Assembly: GCA_944383885.1 (NCBI GenBank)
Contig: CALWRF010000030.1
Location: forward strand, 1 to 64,000
DNA from: an uncultured Clostridia bacterium
Lineage (GTDB): Bacteria; Bacillota; Clostridia; Lachnospirales; Anaerotignaceae
Reading direction: 5' to 3'
DNA: 64,000 nucleotides
In this document: positions 46,859 through 54,715 of the stretch, in pieces
Layout: every line of letters starts with the position of its first letter
Position numbering within the stretch: the stretch's first letter is position 1
Position numbers and translations under genes: made by a program
Notes under the pieces: generated by a model
The model's input: the letters and a program-made list of their open reading frames with translations, nothing else
What the model was told of the DNA's origin: nothing
Databases searched by the model: none

Positions 46859-47458
46859 TTATTTCCAGAAATCTGTAATATCAATGCCATGGTCTTTAAG
46901 AGCTCTGTACAATATTGAAACAGGAAGCCCTATTACTGTTTCAGGTGTGCCCTTAATGTGGTCTATAAATATGGAAGCCTTTCCCTGTATAGCGTATCCG
47001 CCGGCTTTGTCGGTATATTCGCCTGTTGAAAGATATTTTTCTATCTCTTCTGTAGAAATAGGATTAAAACATACTTCCGCAGCATCAACATAAGATTCAA
47101 ATTCACGGTTACCGTTTTCGTCTATAAAAAACACAGTAATGCCGGTGTAAACAGTATGGTTTTTGCCGCTGAGAAGGCGGAGCATTGAAGCAGCTTCATC
47201 ATGGTTCTGCGGTTTGTTTAATATTTTTCCCAGATAGGTAACTACAGTATCAGCGCCTATTACAACAGCAGGACCTTCTGTATTTTCAGCTACAGCTGAA
47301 GCTTTGCGGTGTGAAAGTATTTTAACCCACTCATAAGGCGATTGTTCAAGTTCCATATATTCTTTGGCGCCGCTCGGAATTACTTCAAATGGAATGGAAA
47401 GTCTTTCAAGTATCTGTCGTCTTCTTGGAGATTGCGAAGCAAGAATAATTTTATACAT
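46859..47458 (-). CDS. maf: Maf family nucleotide pyrophosphatase (septum formation protein Maf)
   Basis: Maf proteins hydrolyse non-canonical or excess dTTP/UTP to monophosphates and in Bacillus affect septum formation. The 199-residue protein starts IILASQSPRRRQILERL (phosphate-binding) and has VVIGADTVV with the conserved aspartate, LNKPQNHDEAASMLRLLSG and DKAGGYAIQGKASIFID. The long form with YAIQGKAS matches the YhdE/YceF-type dTTP/UTP branch. Maf next to mreBCD is a very common order in Firmicutes, although here a terminator separates them. Confidence 0.95.
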   Translation of the reverse strand: MYKIILASQSPRRRQILERLSIPFEVIPSGAKEYMELEQSPYEWVKILSHRKASAVAENTEGPAVVIGADTVVTYLGKILNKPQNHDEAASMLRLLSGKNHTVYTGITVFFIDENGNREFESYVDAAEVCFNPISTEEIEKYLSTGEYTDKAGGYAIQGKASIFIDHIKGTPETVIGLPVSILYRALKDHGIDITDFWK

Positions 47459-47507
47459 AATACCGTCTCCTTGTATGTTTAAAATTATGATTTAATACAT
47501 TTGCCGT

Positions 47508-47768
47508 TTATAAAAATTTATATATTACGGCAGCTATAAAAAAGCCTATAAGACCGGCTATTGTTATTTTAACAGTAAAAGCAAACTGTAAAACAATAAC
47601 ACCTATGTCAAGTATAAAAGGCGATGTAATGCCGAAGGATTTACCGTAGCCAAGCCACGAAAATGAAGGGATTCTGCCAAACATATCCCCTATAAACCCT
47701 CCTAATACAATGCCAGCTATAAGAAGCAGTATAAGAACAAGAGTGCTTTTGTTTTGTAGTTTCCTCAT
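47508..47768 (-). CDS. DUF4321 family membrane protein
   Basis: ATG 47768 with SD GGAGGTGG gives 86 residues; the frame is open further, to 47798, but without an SD. Two or three membrane helices surround GLVLGGFIGDMFG-like sequence (IVLGGFIGDMFGRIPSFSWL) and FTVKITIAGLIGFF, the pattern of the small DUF4321 family found next to maf in Clostridia. The role is unknown. Linked to maf by 49 bases. Confidence 0.85.
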   Translation of the reverse strand: MRKLQNKSTLVLILLLIAGIVLGGFIGDMFGRIPSFSWLGYGKSFGITSPFILDIGVIVLQFAFTVKITIAGLIGFFIAAVIYKFL

Positions 47769-47803
47769 AATCCACCTCCGGTCTGAGCTTTTGCTCAATA
47801 GAT

Positions 47804-47832
47804 ATTTTAATAGAAAAGACTCAAATATTCAA
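47804..47832 (-). promoter_or_regulatory. Promoter of DUF4321-maf
   Basis: On the minus strand TTGAAT (complement of 47827-47832), 17 bases, then TAAAAT (47804-47809), 35 bases upstream of the start. A small TGAGC/GCTCA hairpin precedes the SD. Confidence 0.55.
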
Positions 47833-47955
47833 TAGAATTTATTATATTAAAAAAATATTATAGAAATTGCTGTAATTAAGCTGTATATAAATAAATTAAA
47901 AAAACAATAAGCGCCTAAATTTATAATAAATGAAAAATATTATCTTTAACCTGTG

Positions 47956-48006
47956 TTGACAAATAACAACTAACGTGTTACTATCCATATAGTTAGTTTA
48001 CACTAA
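47956..48006 (+). promoter_or_regulatory. DUF3793-flavodoxin promoter with overlapping dyads
   Basis: TTGACA (47956-47961), 17 bases, TACTAT (47979-47984). A near-palindrome ACTAAC-GT-GTTACT lies inside the spacer, and a perfect TTAGT-TTAC-ACTAA (47993-48006) covers the start region. AACTAAC (47968-47974) also matches GTTAGTT (47992-47998) in inverted order. Such crowding suggests tight repression. Metal-responsive control is inferred from gene content only. Confidence 0.6.
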
Positions 48007-48044
48007 TAAGAATTATCTTAAACTAATAACGGAGGTGTTTATTT

Positions 48045-48605
48045 ATGTCTTACTTTGAGGAACAGCTTATTTTGCATGCTTCGCCTGTTATAAGCGGCTT
48101 AAAAGCGTCAAATATGTTTTCAATACCAATAAAGGCGGCAGGCAGCGTTAGGAATGATTTTTGCACTTACTGCAAAATTTTATCTGAAAAAGGCATTAAA
48201 ATGCGTTTTTTATATGCTTTAGCCGATAAAGTTCATGTTTTTGTCTATAATGTAAAACTTATTAAAGAAATAATAAGCGACTCAAATGTTAAGGCATTTT
48301 TATTAAAATGCGGTTATCCGCCTAAAAGCAGTATAACGGATATGATTAATTTTTTGAAAGTCAGAATAAACAATAATAAAAGCTTTCCGCATGAAATAGG
48401 GTTTTTCTTTGGATATCCAAAAGACGATGTATTTGAGTTTATATATAATGACGGCAAGAATTATAAGTTCTGCGGCTGTTGGAAAGTGTATACCAATGAA
48501 TCAAAAGCCGTTGAATTGTTTAGTTTATACAAAAAAATACGCGACAGCTATTTAACCATGGCAAAATCAGGCGTACCGGTAAGGAAAATAATATCGGCTG
48601 CATGA
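48045..48605 (+). CDS. DUF3793 family protein
   Basis: A 186-residue soluble protein of the DUF3793 family, identified by ILHASPVISGLKASNMFSI at the start, the central LLKCGYPP and FPHEIGFFFGYPKDDVFEFI, and FCGCWKVYTNESKAVELFSLYKK. The function is unknown. DUF3793 genes often lie beside flavodoxin and iron-uptake genes in gut Clostridia, which suggests a role under iron limitation. SD CGGAGGTG. It is 29 bases before the flavodoxin gene and shares its promoter. Confidence 0.9.
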   Translation: MSYFEEQLILHASPVISGLKASNMFSIPIKAAGSVRNDFCTYCKILSEKGIKMRFLYALADKVHVFVYNVKLIKEIISDSNVKAFLLKCGYPPKSSITDMINFLKVRINNNKSFPHEIGFFFGYPKDDVFEFIYNDGKNYKFCGCWKVYTNESKAVELFSLYKKIRDSYLTMAKSGVPVRKIISAA

Positions 48606-48634
48606 TTTGTATATAATTTAAAGGAGGATTGCAA

Positions 48635-49045
48635 ATGGCAAAAGCAGCAGTAATTTATTGGAGCGGCAGTGGGAACACTGAGGCTATGGCAAATGAAATT
48701 TATGACGGAATGAAAGCGGGCGGTTTAGACTGCGAGCTTTACAATGTGTCTGATTTTAAAGGCAATATTGCTGACTATTCCAAAATAGCTTTGGGCTGCC
48801 CGGCTATGGGTGATGAGGTTTTGGAAGAAAGCGAGTTTGAGCCGTTTTACAGCAGTATAAACATAGCTGGTAAAAAAATCGCAATATTCGGTTCTTACGG
48901 CTGGGGCGACGGGCAGTGGATGCGCGATTGGGCTAAAGACGCTTCTTCAAGAGGCGCAGCCCTTTTTGATGATGGGCTTATGGTAAACGGTGCTCCTTCC
49001 GGCAGTGAATGCAGGGATTATGGAGAGAGGTTTGCACAGTTTTAA
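48635..49045 (+). CDS. Flavodoxin
   Basis: A short-chain flavodoxin of 136 residues, an FMN electron carrier that replaces ferredoxin, often under low iron. The phosphate loop is SGSGNTEAMA (residues 10-19), the two isoalloxazine-contact loops are LGCPAMGDEVLE and GSYGWGDGQWMRDW. A TTG at 48629 lies inside the SD region, so ATG 48635 (GGAGG upstream) is used. It is co-transcribed with the DUF3793 gene and ends at a terminator. The adjacent Rnf complex uses ferredoxin or flavodoxin as donor, so a physiological link is possible. Confidence 0.95.
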   Translation: MAKAAVIYWSGSGNTEAMANEIYDGMKAGGLDCELYNVSDFKGNIADYSKIALGCPAMGDEVLEESEFEPFYSSINIAGKKIAIFGSYGWGDGQWMRDWAKDASSRGAALFDDGLMVNGAPSGSECRDYGERFAQF

Positions 49046-49103
49046 AAAACAGGCAGTATACGTTTAATTAAAATCCGCATATCATATACTTATATAAAGC
49101 AGG

Positions 49104-49130
49104 CAGGCGCAGTTAATATGCGCCTGTTTA
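49104..49130 (+). terminator. Intrinsic terminator after flavodoxin
   Basis: CAGGCGCA (49104-49111) and TGCGCCTG (49119-49126) form a perfect 8-bp stem with a seven-base loop, followed by TTTATTTA. Confidence 0.85.
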
Positions 49131-49192
49131 TTTAGTTTAATATGTTTTAGAGGTTGTATTTTTTAAGTATACTTAATTAATAAAAAGCAATA

Positions 49193-49220
49193 AAAAAGAC
49201 GGGAATTAACCCGTCTTTTT
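49193..49220. terminator. Terminator of the rnf operon (bidirectional)
   Basis: AAAAAGACGGG (49193-49203) and CCCGTCTTTTT (49210-49220) pair perfectly around AATTAA. T tracts lie on both strands. It is 10 bases past the rnfB stop. Confidence 0.92.
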
Positions 49221-49229
49221 ATTTAGAAA

Positions 49230-50132
49230 TTATTCGCTCTTTGGCGCATCGTCTTTTTTAGCTTCTTCAGCGGCAGGAGCGGCAGCCTTTGCAGCAGCTT
49301 CTTCAGCAGCTTTTTTAGCAGCCATAGCTTCTGCTCTTTCATTCTTAATAGCGTGTTTTGGACACTTCATAGCACAAAGACCACAGTCTTTACACTTTGA
49401 GTAATCAATAACAGCTACGTTGTTTTCTACATGGATAGCGTCGAACTTACAGTTCTTTTCGCATATCTTACAGCCGATACATCCTGTTGAGCAGTTAGCG
49501 TTAACTTCTTTGCCAGCGTCTTTAGAGTTGCATCTAACAGCTGTTTTCTTTGATTTTGGTTTGAAAGCGATAAGTCCTTTAGGGCAAGCTTTAACGCATT
49601 TACCGCAGGATACGCATTTTTCTTCATCTACAACAGCTACGCCGTCTACAACAGATAAAGCGCCGAAATCGCAGACATTTACGCATGTGCCAAGACCAAG
49701 ACAGCCGTAAGTACAGCCTTTAGAGCCGCTGCCTGCAAGCTGGGAGGCAAATACACAGTCTGAAATACCTTCGTATGTATATTTGCTCTTAGCGTTTGAG
49801 CAGGTACCGTTACATTTAACAAAAGCAACCTGCGGTTCAGTATCTGCAGCTTCAACACCCATTATGGCAGCTACTTTGTTAGCTACTTTTGAACCGCCTA
49901 CCGGGCAGGCGTTAACAGGAGCTTTGCCTTCAGCAATAGCTGTGGCGCAGCCTGAACAGCCAGGGTAACCGCAACCACCGCAGTTAGCGCCAGGAAGAAC
50001 AGATAATATTTCTCCTACTTTTGGGTCTTCTTCTACTGCGAATATTTTAGAAGCATAACCAAGGAAGCCGCCGAATACAACGCCTAAACCGGAAATGCTG
50101 GCAACTGCAGTTACTATATTAATGATTTCCAT
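49230..50132 (-). CDS. rnfB: Rnf complex subunit RnfB (polyferredoxin)
   Basis: RnfB takes electrons from reduced ferredoxin for the membrane-bound ferredoxin:NAD+ oxidoreductase. The 300-residue protein has an N-terminal membrane helix (about 5-28), the four-cysteine FeS domain (C51, C54, C59, C76 in CGGCGYPGCSGC...C) and ferredoxin-type clusters in CVSCGKCVKAC, CIGCKICEKNC and CKDCGLCAMKC. The last 35 residues are an Ala/Lys/Glu-rich tail (AAKKAAEEAAAKAAAPAAEE), which is unusual and probably disordered or helical. Last gene of the rnfCDGEAB operon. Confidence 0.96.
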   Translation of the reverse strand: MEIINIVTAVASISGLGVVFGGFLGYASKIFAVEEDPKVGEILSVLPGANCGGCGYPGCSGCATAIAEGKAPVNACPVGGSKVANKVAAIMGVEAADTEPQVAFVKCNGTCSNAKSKYTYEGISDCVFASQLAGSGSKGCTYGCLGLGTCVNVCDFGALSVVDGVAVVDEEKCVSCGKCVKACPKGLIAFKPKSKKTAVRCNSKDAGKEVNANCSTGCIGCKICEKNCKFDAIHVENNVAVIDYSKCKDCGLCAMKCPKHAIKNERAEAMAAKKAAEEAAAKAAAPAAEEAKKDDAPKSE

Positions 50133-50151
50133 TATTTAGTTCCCTCCCTGA

Positions 50152-50730
50152 TTAAAGTTTGATTAATCCCGAGAAGCCTAAGAAGGATACTGACATAAGT
50201 CCTGCGCCTATAAGGGCAAGAGGGAATCCGTCAAATGGCTTAGGGATATCGTTATAAGCAATTCTTTCGCGGATACCGGCAAAAAGCACGATTGCGAAAG
50301 CAAAACCGCCGGCACCACCAATACCGTTTACAATGGCCTCAATAAAGTTGTAGCCATTCTGCATGTTTGTAACAGCACATCCTAAAACTGCGCAGTTTGT
50401 TGTTATAAGAGGAAGGTAAACACCAAGTGCCTGATAAAGGGAAGGCGAACTCTTCTTAATAAACATCTCTATAAACTGAACGAGAGCAGCAATAACAAGG
50501 ATGAACGCAATATTATAAAGATATTCAAGTCCAAGCGGAACAAGAATAAGGTTGTAAATGAGCCATGTAGCTGCGCAGGCAAGAACTATAACGAAAATAA
50601 CCGCAATACCCATGCCGGCTGCTGTCTCAACCTTTTTAGAAACACCAAGGAAAGGACAGATGCCTAAGAACTGTGAGAATATGTAGTTATTTACAAATAT
50701 TCCTGCTAATAACAATAATATTAATCGCAT
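50152..50730 (-). CDS. rnfA: Rnf complex subunit RnfA
   Basis: An integral membrane subunit with six helices; RnfA and RnfE form inverted pseudo-twins around a membrane iron-sulfur site. The 192-residue protein has the early LGICPFLGVSKKV (with the cluster-ligand cysteine) and TTNCAVLGCAVTN in the second half. SD AGGAGGGG. It lies between rnfE and rnfB with gaps under 20 bases. Confidence 0.97.
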   Translation of the reverse strand: MRLILLLLAGIFVNNYIFSQFLGICPFLGVSKKVETAAGMGIAVIFVIVLACAATWLIYNLILVPLGLEYLYNIAFILVIAALVQFIEMFIKKSSPSLYQALGVYLPLITTNCAVLGCAVTNMQNGYNFIEAIVNGIGGAGGFAFAIVLFAGIRERIAYNDIPKPFDGFPLALIGAGLMSVSFLGFSGLIKL

Positions 50731-50744
50731 TTTTTCCCCTCCTA

Positions 50745-51359
50745 TTATTCTTCTTCCTCAACTGGTTTTTTGCTGGCTATGCAGTGTTTGAATATAGCCA
50801 TGAAAATACCAAGTGTGAAGAACGCGCCAGGAGCCATTATCATAAGAAGTGTCTTAGGGAATGCTTCCGGCATAATTGTCATTCCGAGTATTGTTCCTGA
50901 ACCGAGGAGTTCACGAATAGCACCCATAATGGCAAGAACCATTGTAAATCCAAGACCATTGCCTAAACCATCGAAGAATGACGGCACAATACCGTTTTTA
51001 GAAGCAAAACCTTCAGCTCTGGCAAGGATAATACAGTTAACAACTATAAGAGGTATGAAAAGTCCAAGGGCGTCATTAATTGCAGGTAAGTATGCCTGTA
51101 AGAGAAGCTGTACTATTGTAACGAATGACGCGATAACTACGATAAAGCAAGGTATACGAACAGTGTCCGGTATAAACTTACGAAGAAGTGAAATAACAAC
51201 ATTTGAGCCTACAAGAACGGCTGTTGTTGAAAGACCCATTCCTAAACCGTTTATAATGCTTGTTGATGTTGCAAGAGTGGCGCACATACCGACAACCTGA
51301 ATAAGAACAGGGTTATCGAATAAAATACCATCTCTTAAAACCTTAAGGTTTTTACTCAT
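50745..51359 (-). CDS. rnfE: Rnf complex subunit RnfE
   Basis: Membrane partner of RnfA with six helices. The frame is open from 51389, but ATG 51359, with SD GGAGGTG, overlaps the rnfG stop by one base and gives 204 residues. It has NPVLIQVVGMCATLATSTS with a cluster cysteine and LIVVNCIILARAEGFASKN. The C-terminus KPVEEEE is acidic. Confidence 0.96.
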   Translation of the reverse strand: MSKNLKVLRDGILFDNPVLIQVVGMCATLATSTSIINGLGMGLSTTAVLVGSNVVISLLRKFIPDTVRIPCFIVVIASFVTIVQLLLQAYLPAINDALGLFIPLIVVNCIILARAEGFASKNGIVPSFFDGLGNGLGFTMVLAIMGAIRELLGSGTILGMTIMPEAFPKTLLMIMAPGAFFTLGIFMAIFKHCIASKKPVEEEE

Positions 51360-51904
51360 TACTGTGCACCTCCGTTTTCTGCTACCCAAGTAATAGCGTC
51401 GTTAACGCCTACTGTGACAGCTCTTGATGTGATAGTGGCACTTGTTATTGATTGAACCTGACCACCGTCTTTATCAACGGCAAGAGTACCGCTCATGCCT
51501 GTGTACTGCTCATAAAAGTCAGGGCTTGTAGCAAGGGCGCCAAGACCAGGTGTTTCTGAAAGAGAAAGTATTCTAACGCCTGTTACTGTGCCTGTTGTAT
51601 CAACGCCGACCATCATCTGTATGCCGCCGCCGAAACCGTTTGATGTACAGCTTATAACATAACCCATTACATTGCCGCTGGAATCTTTACCAACTGTAAC
51701 GCCTGTTACTGTACCGGATAAAGGAGCATCTGCCAATTCTTCAAACTGCGCGTCAGGAAGAACAGCAGCCATAGCTTCGTCTTGTGTTTTCTTAGCCTGA
51801 GCGGCTATAGGCGCCTTTGTAACCTCTGAACAAATACCAAGGCAAAGGGCACATACAAAACATATTACAAACAATCTAATTGCAGGTGTTGTTATCTGTT
51901 TCAT
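51359..51904 (-). CDS. rnfG: Rnf complex subunit RnfG (covalent FMN)
   Basis: A flavoprotein exposed outside the membrane. The 181-residue protein has one N-terminal membrane helix (about 8-27), then an FMN-binding domain, with PGLGALA and the phosphoester-flavin threonine within QSITSATITSRAV (S-x-AT pattern that is flavinylated by ApbE). Its ATG overlaps the rnfD stop by four bases. No apbE gene is in the window. Confidence 0.95.
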   Translation of the reverse strand: MKQITTPAIRLFVICFVCALCLGICSEVTKAPIAAQAKKTQDEAMAAVLPDAQFEELADAPLSGTVTGVTVGKDSSGNVMGYVISCTSNGFGGGIQMMVGVDTTGTVTGVRILSLSETPGLGALATSPDFYEQYTGMSGTLAVDKDGGQVQSITSATITSRAVTVGVNDAITWVAENGGAQ

Positions 51905-52869
51905 GCTTTCTTCGCCTCCTTTGTTTTTGGAAGTGCGCCGAATATCTTACCTACTGTAAACCTGTCAATAAGTGGTACAGCAAGGTTAGAGATAAGTATT
52001 GAGTATGAAACGCCTTCCGGATAACCGCCGTAAACTCTGATAAGATATGTAATAAGACCGCAAAGGCAAGCGTATATTATCTGACCTTTAGGTGTCATAG
52101 GAGATGTGGTATAGTCTGTAGCCATGAATATTGCTCCAAGGAAAAGACCGCCTGTAAATATTTCGTATACAGGCATTCTTGTGCCATATCTGCCGAAAAC
52201 AGCTGTAAGTATAAATACTACTGCTGTGTAAATAACTGGAATTCTCCAGGAAATTACTTTTTTAATTAAAAGATAGATAAAACCGATTACAAGAGCTATA
52301 GCGCATGTCTCACCTATACATCCGCCTATGCCGGAACCTGTTATTACCTGTGTAAGTGTAGGAAGACCAAGGTCTGATACAGCTGCGCCGTCTTTTAATG
52401 TTTTAAGAAGTGCTAAAGGCGTAGCTGTTGTAACACCGTCTACTGTCCATGTTGTCATGGCTGTAGGATATGATGCTAAAAGGAACGCTCTGGCAATAAG
52501 AGCTGGGTTAACAAAGTTCTGACCGATGCCGCCGAAGAGCTGTTTTGCTATTAAAATAGCAAATGCACTTCCTACAATAGGCATCCACCAGCTTGCGCCT
52601 ACAGGTAAGTTAAGCGCAATAAGAAGACCTGTAACTACGGCACTCAAATCGTCTATTGTAACGGTTTTCTTCATTAATTTCTGATAAAGGTATTCAAAGA
52701 AAACGCTTGACACTATTGAAATAGCGATAAGAAGGAGCGCCTTAATACCGAAAAATACAATACCCATCACTGTAGCAGGAACAAGAGCTATTATTACATC
52801 GCGCATAATGCTCTGTACTGATTCGCTGGAACGGACGTGAGGGGTTGACGATACTACTATATTATCCAT
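51901..52869 (-). CDS. rnfD: Rnf complex subunit RnfD (covalent FMN)
   Basis: A polytopic subunit, related to NqrB, that carries a covalent FMN and takes part in ion translocation. The 322-residue protein starts with VVSSTPHVRSSESVQSIMRDV, has about nine membrane helices and the conserved MATDYTTSPMTPKGQ. SD GGGGGAG. Whether the pump moves Na+ or H+ cannot be decided from these motifs. Confidence 0.96.
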   Translation of the reverse strand: MDNIVVSSTPHVRSSESVQSIMRDVIIALVPATVMGIVFFGIKALLLIAISIVSSVFFEYLYQKLMKKTVTIDDLSAVVTGLLIALNLPVGASWWMPIVGSAFAILIAKQLFGGIGQNFVNPALIARAFLLASYPTAMTTWTVDGVTTATPLALLKTLKDGAAVSDLGLPTLTQVITGSGIGGCIGETCAIALVIGFIYLLIKKVISWRIPVIYTAVVFILTAVFGRYGTRMPVYEIFTGGLFLGAIFMATDYTTSPMTPKGQIIYACLCGLITYLIRVYGGYPEGVSYSILISNLAVPLIDRFTVGKIFGALPKTKEAKKA

Positions 52870-52888
52870 TATTTTTTCTCCCCCTTAA

Positions 52889-54271
52889 TTACTTCTTAGC
52901 TTCTGCGGCTTTCTTTTCAGCTTCAGCTTTGGCTTTTGCTGCCGCTGCTGCCGCCGCTTTTTTGCCGGCTTCTATTTTCTTTGTTGCTCTTATGGACTGA
53001 GCAAGCTGTCTTTTAGCTGGACATTCGTATGAACAGCTGCCGCACTCAATGCAGTCAAGACCATGATTTGCAACAAAAGCCTCGCCATCGCCCCTGATAG
53101 CAAACTGGTTAAGCATAAACGGCTGAAGACCCATTGGACAGTGGTCAACACATTTAGCGCAACGGATACAGTTTCTCTCAGGCGGTATGTACGCCTCAGC
53201 CGGTGTAAGGCACAGAAGGGCTGATGATGTTTTTGTTGTTGCAACATCAAGAGTATACATAGTAGGTCCCATCATAGGACCGCCGGCTATCATTTTAGCT
53301 GGCTCTACTTTAAAGCCGCCTATCTGCTCCATAAGGTCTTTGAATGTCATGCCTACACGAATCTGGTAGTTGCCAGGATTTGCCGGAGCGCCGCCTGTAA
53401 CTGTAACTACCCTTCTCATTATAGGTCTGCCTTCTGCTACGGCGTTGTAAATGCTGATGACTGTATCGACATTATCTACAATGCAGCCTACTGAAGCAGG
53501 AAGGGCGCCTGATGGAACTTCTCTTTTTGTAATAGCATAAATAAGGTGTTTTTCTGAGCCTTGAGGGAATTTTTTCTGAAGGGAAGCTACCTCAATGTTA
53601 GGTATGTCCTTTACCATATCGCTGAGAAGCTTTATAGCTTCAGGTTTATTGTCCTCAATGCCTATAACGCCTTTTGCGTTAGGATGGAGCTTAAGCATAA
53701 TCTGAAGACCCTTTATAAGTCTTTCAGGCTGTTCAAGCATAAGACGGTAGTCGCATGTAAGGTAAGGCTCACACTCCGCGCCGTTTACAAGGATATAATC
53801 AATTTTTGTTCCCGGAGGCGGGGCTAATTTTACATGTGTAGGGAATCCGGCACCGCCGAGACCTACTACACCGCCGTTTTTAATTGCGGCGATTATTTCC
53901 TCATTTGTCATCTGAGTATAATCTCCGCCTTTCATGCCCTCGTACTCTGTCATTTTGCCGTCGTTTTTAATAACTACGGCAAGGCTTTTTGCGCCGCCAG
54001 GAGTAAGTACAGGTCTGATATCAGTAACTTCGCCGGATATACTTGAGAAAATAGGTGAGCAGATGAAGGCTTTTGCTTCGCCGATTTTCTGACCTACCTT
54101 TACATAGTCTCCTTTCTGGACGCATGGCTCACATGGGGCACCGATGTGCTGTGACATTGGGAAAAACAATTCGGAATTTTCCTTTGGGAGTATAACCTTA
54201 ATGGCTTTGTCCTGTGTAAGGGCTTTGCCATCTGGCGGATGTACTCCACGTTTGAACGTTAAAGTTTGCAT
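52889..54271 (-). CDS. rnfC: Rnf complex subunit RnfC (NADH side)
   Basis: RnfC binds FMN and NAD+ at the cytoplasmic face. The 460-residue protein starts FKRGVHPPDGKAL, has the nucleotide region GGVVGLGGAGFPTHVKL and the acidic NGAECEPYLTCD, a SLBB-type domain, and two ferredoxin-type clusters, CIRCAKCVDHC and CIECGSCSYEC. It ends in an Ala/Lys/Glu-rich tail (AAAAAAAKAKAEAEKKAAE), like RnfB. First gene of the operon, with SD GGGGG. The leader upstream has a GC-rich structured island. Confidence 0.97.
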   Translation of the reverse strand: MQTLTFKRGVHPPDGKALTQDKAIKVILPKENSELFFPMSQHIGAPCEPCVQKGDYVKVGQKIGEAKAFICSPIFSSISGEVTDIRPVLTPGGAKSLAVVIKNDGKMTEYEGMKGGDYTQMTNEEIIAAIKNGGVVGLGGAGFPTHVKLAPPPGTKIDYILVNGAECEPYLTCDYRLMLEQPERLIKGLQIMLKLHPNAKGVIGIEDNKPEAIKLLSDMVKDIPNIEVASLQKKFPQGSEKHLIYAITKREVPSGALPASVGCIVDNVDTVISIYNAVAEGRPIMRRVVTVTGGAPANPGNYQIRVGMTFKDLMEQIGGFKVEPAKMIAGGPMMGPTMYTLDVATTKTSSALLCLTPAEAYIPPERNCIRCAKCVDHCPMGLQPFMLNQFAIRGDGEAFVANHGLDCIECGSCSYECPAKRQLAQSIRATKKIEAGKKAAAAAAAKAKAEAEKKAAEAKK

Positions 54272-54347
54272 ATTATCCCCCTCTGTTCTTGTGATTTTTA
54301 CACATGAAAAAGTGTAAAGAATGTAAGGTTAAAAAGATTATAACTGC

Positions 54348-54397
54348 ATAAGCAAAGGCGTGGAAAGGTACGTCCAACCGAGCCAAGCCCAGCTTAT
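54348..54397 (-). ncRNA. GC-rich structured element in the rnfC leader
   Basis: A 50-base GC-rich island in an AT-rich 444-base divergent spacer, closed by ATAAGC (54348-54353) and GCTTAT (54392-54397). On the minus strand (the rnfC sense) it holds four G runs, GGG-CTT-GG-CTC-GG-TT-GG (complement of 54374-54390), a possible two-tier G-quadruplex, and a TGGA/TCCA stem. It lies 77 bases before the rnfC ATG, with a TTTACAC/GTGTAAA hairpin between. No known riboswitch class was recognised. Confidence 0.4.
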
Positions 54398-54658
54398 AAT
54401 CAACATTTCTATTTTAATACAAAAACCAATATCCAACAACATATTTTTGTATTTTTTTAAAAATTTTTGCTTATTAAATTTATATGCATAAAACAGGCTT
54501 TTGTATTATTCAATTAGAGTTTACTATTTTTTTCTCATATTGTAAACGGAAATTTATGTAGTTGAAAAACAGTTTCACTTATAGTCAAAACAAAAAACTC
54601 TGTATGTCATGTTTTGAACAGCTGAGTTTTATTTTGTGCGATTTTGATATTTAATCAG

Positions 54659-54687
54659 TTGGCGGTTTGGGTTATAGGTAGTATAAT
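54659..54687 (+). promoter_or_regulatory. Sigma-A-type promoter of rpoN
   Basis: TTGGCG (54659-54664), exactly 17 bases, then TATAAT (54682-54687). The SD of rpoN begins about 15 bases downstream, so the leader is very short. Confidence 0.65.
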
Positions 54688-54715
54688 AAATGTATATCCA
54701 TGGGAGGTGAATGCA

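Noticed and set aside
47993-48030. Classic Fur box before the DUF3793 gene
   Set aside because: TAATAAGAATTATCTTA only partly resembles the 7-1-7 Fur motif; the dyads nearer the promoter are better, so no regulator is named.
50770-51300. 176-codon plus-strand open frame inside rnfE
   Set aside because: Complement of a conserved membrane-protein gene; Pro/Arg-rich translation typical of a shadow.
54348-54397. Cyclic-di-GMP, FMN or manganese riboswitch in the rnf leader
   Set aside because: Key conserved blocks of these classes could not be placed in the 50-base element.
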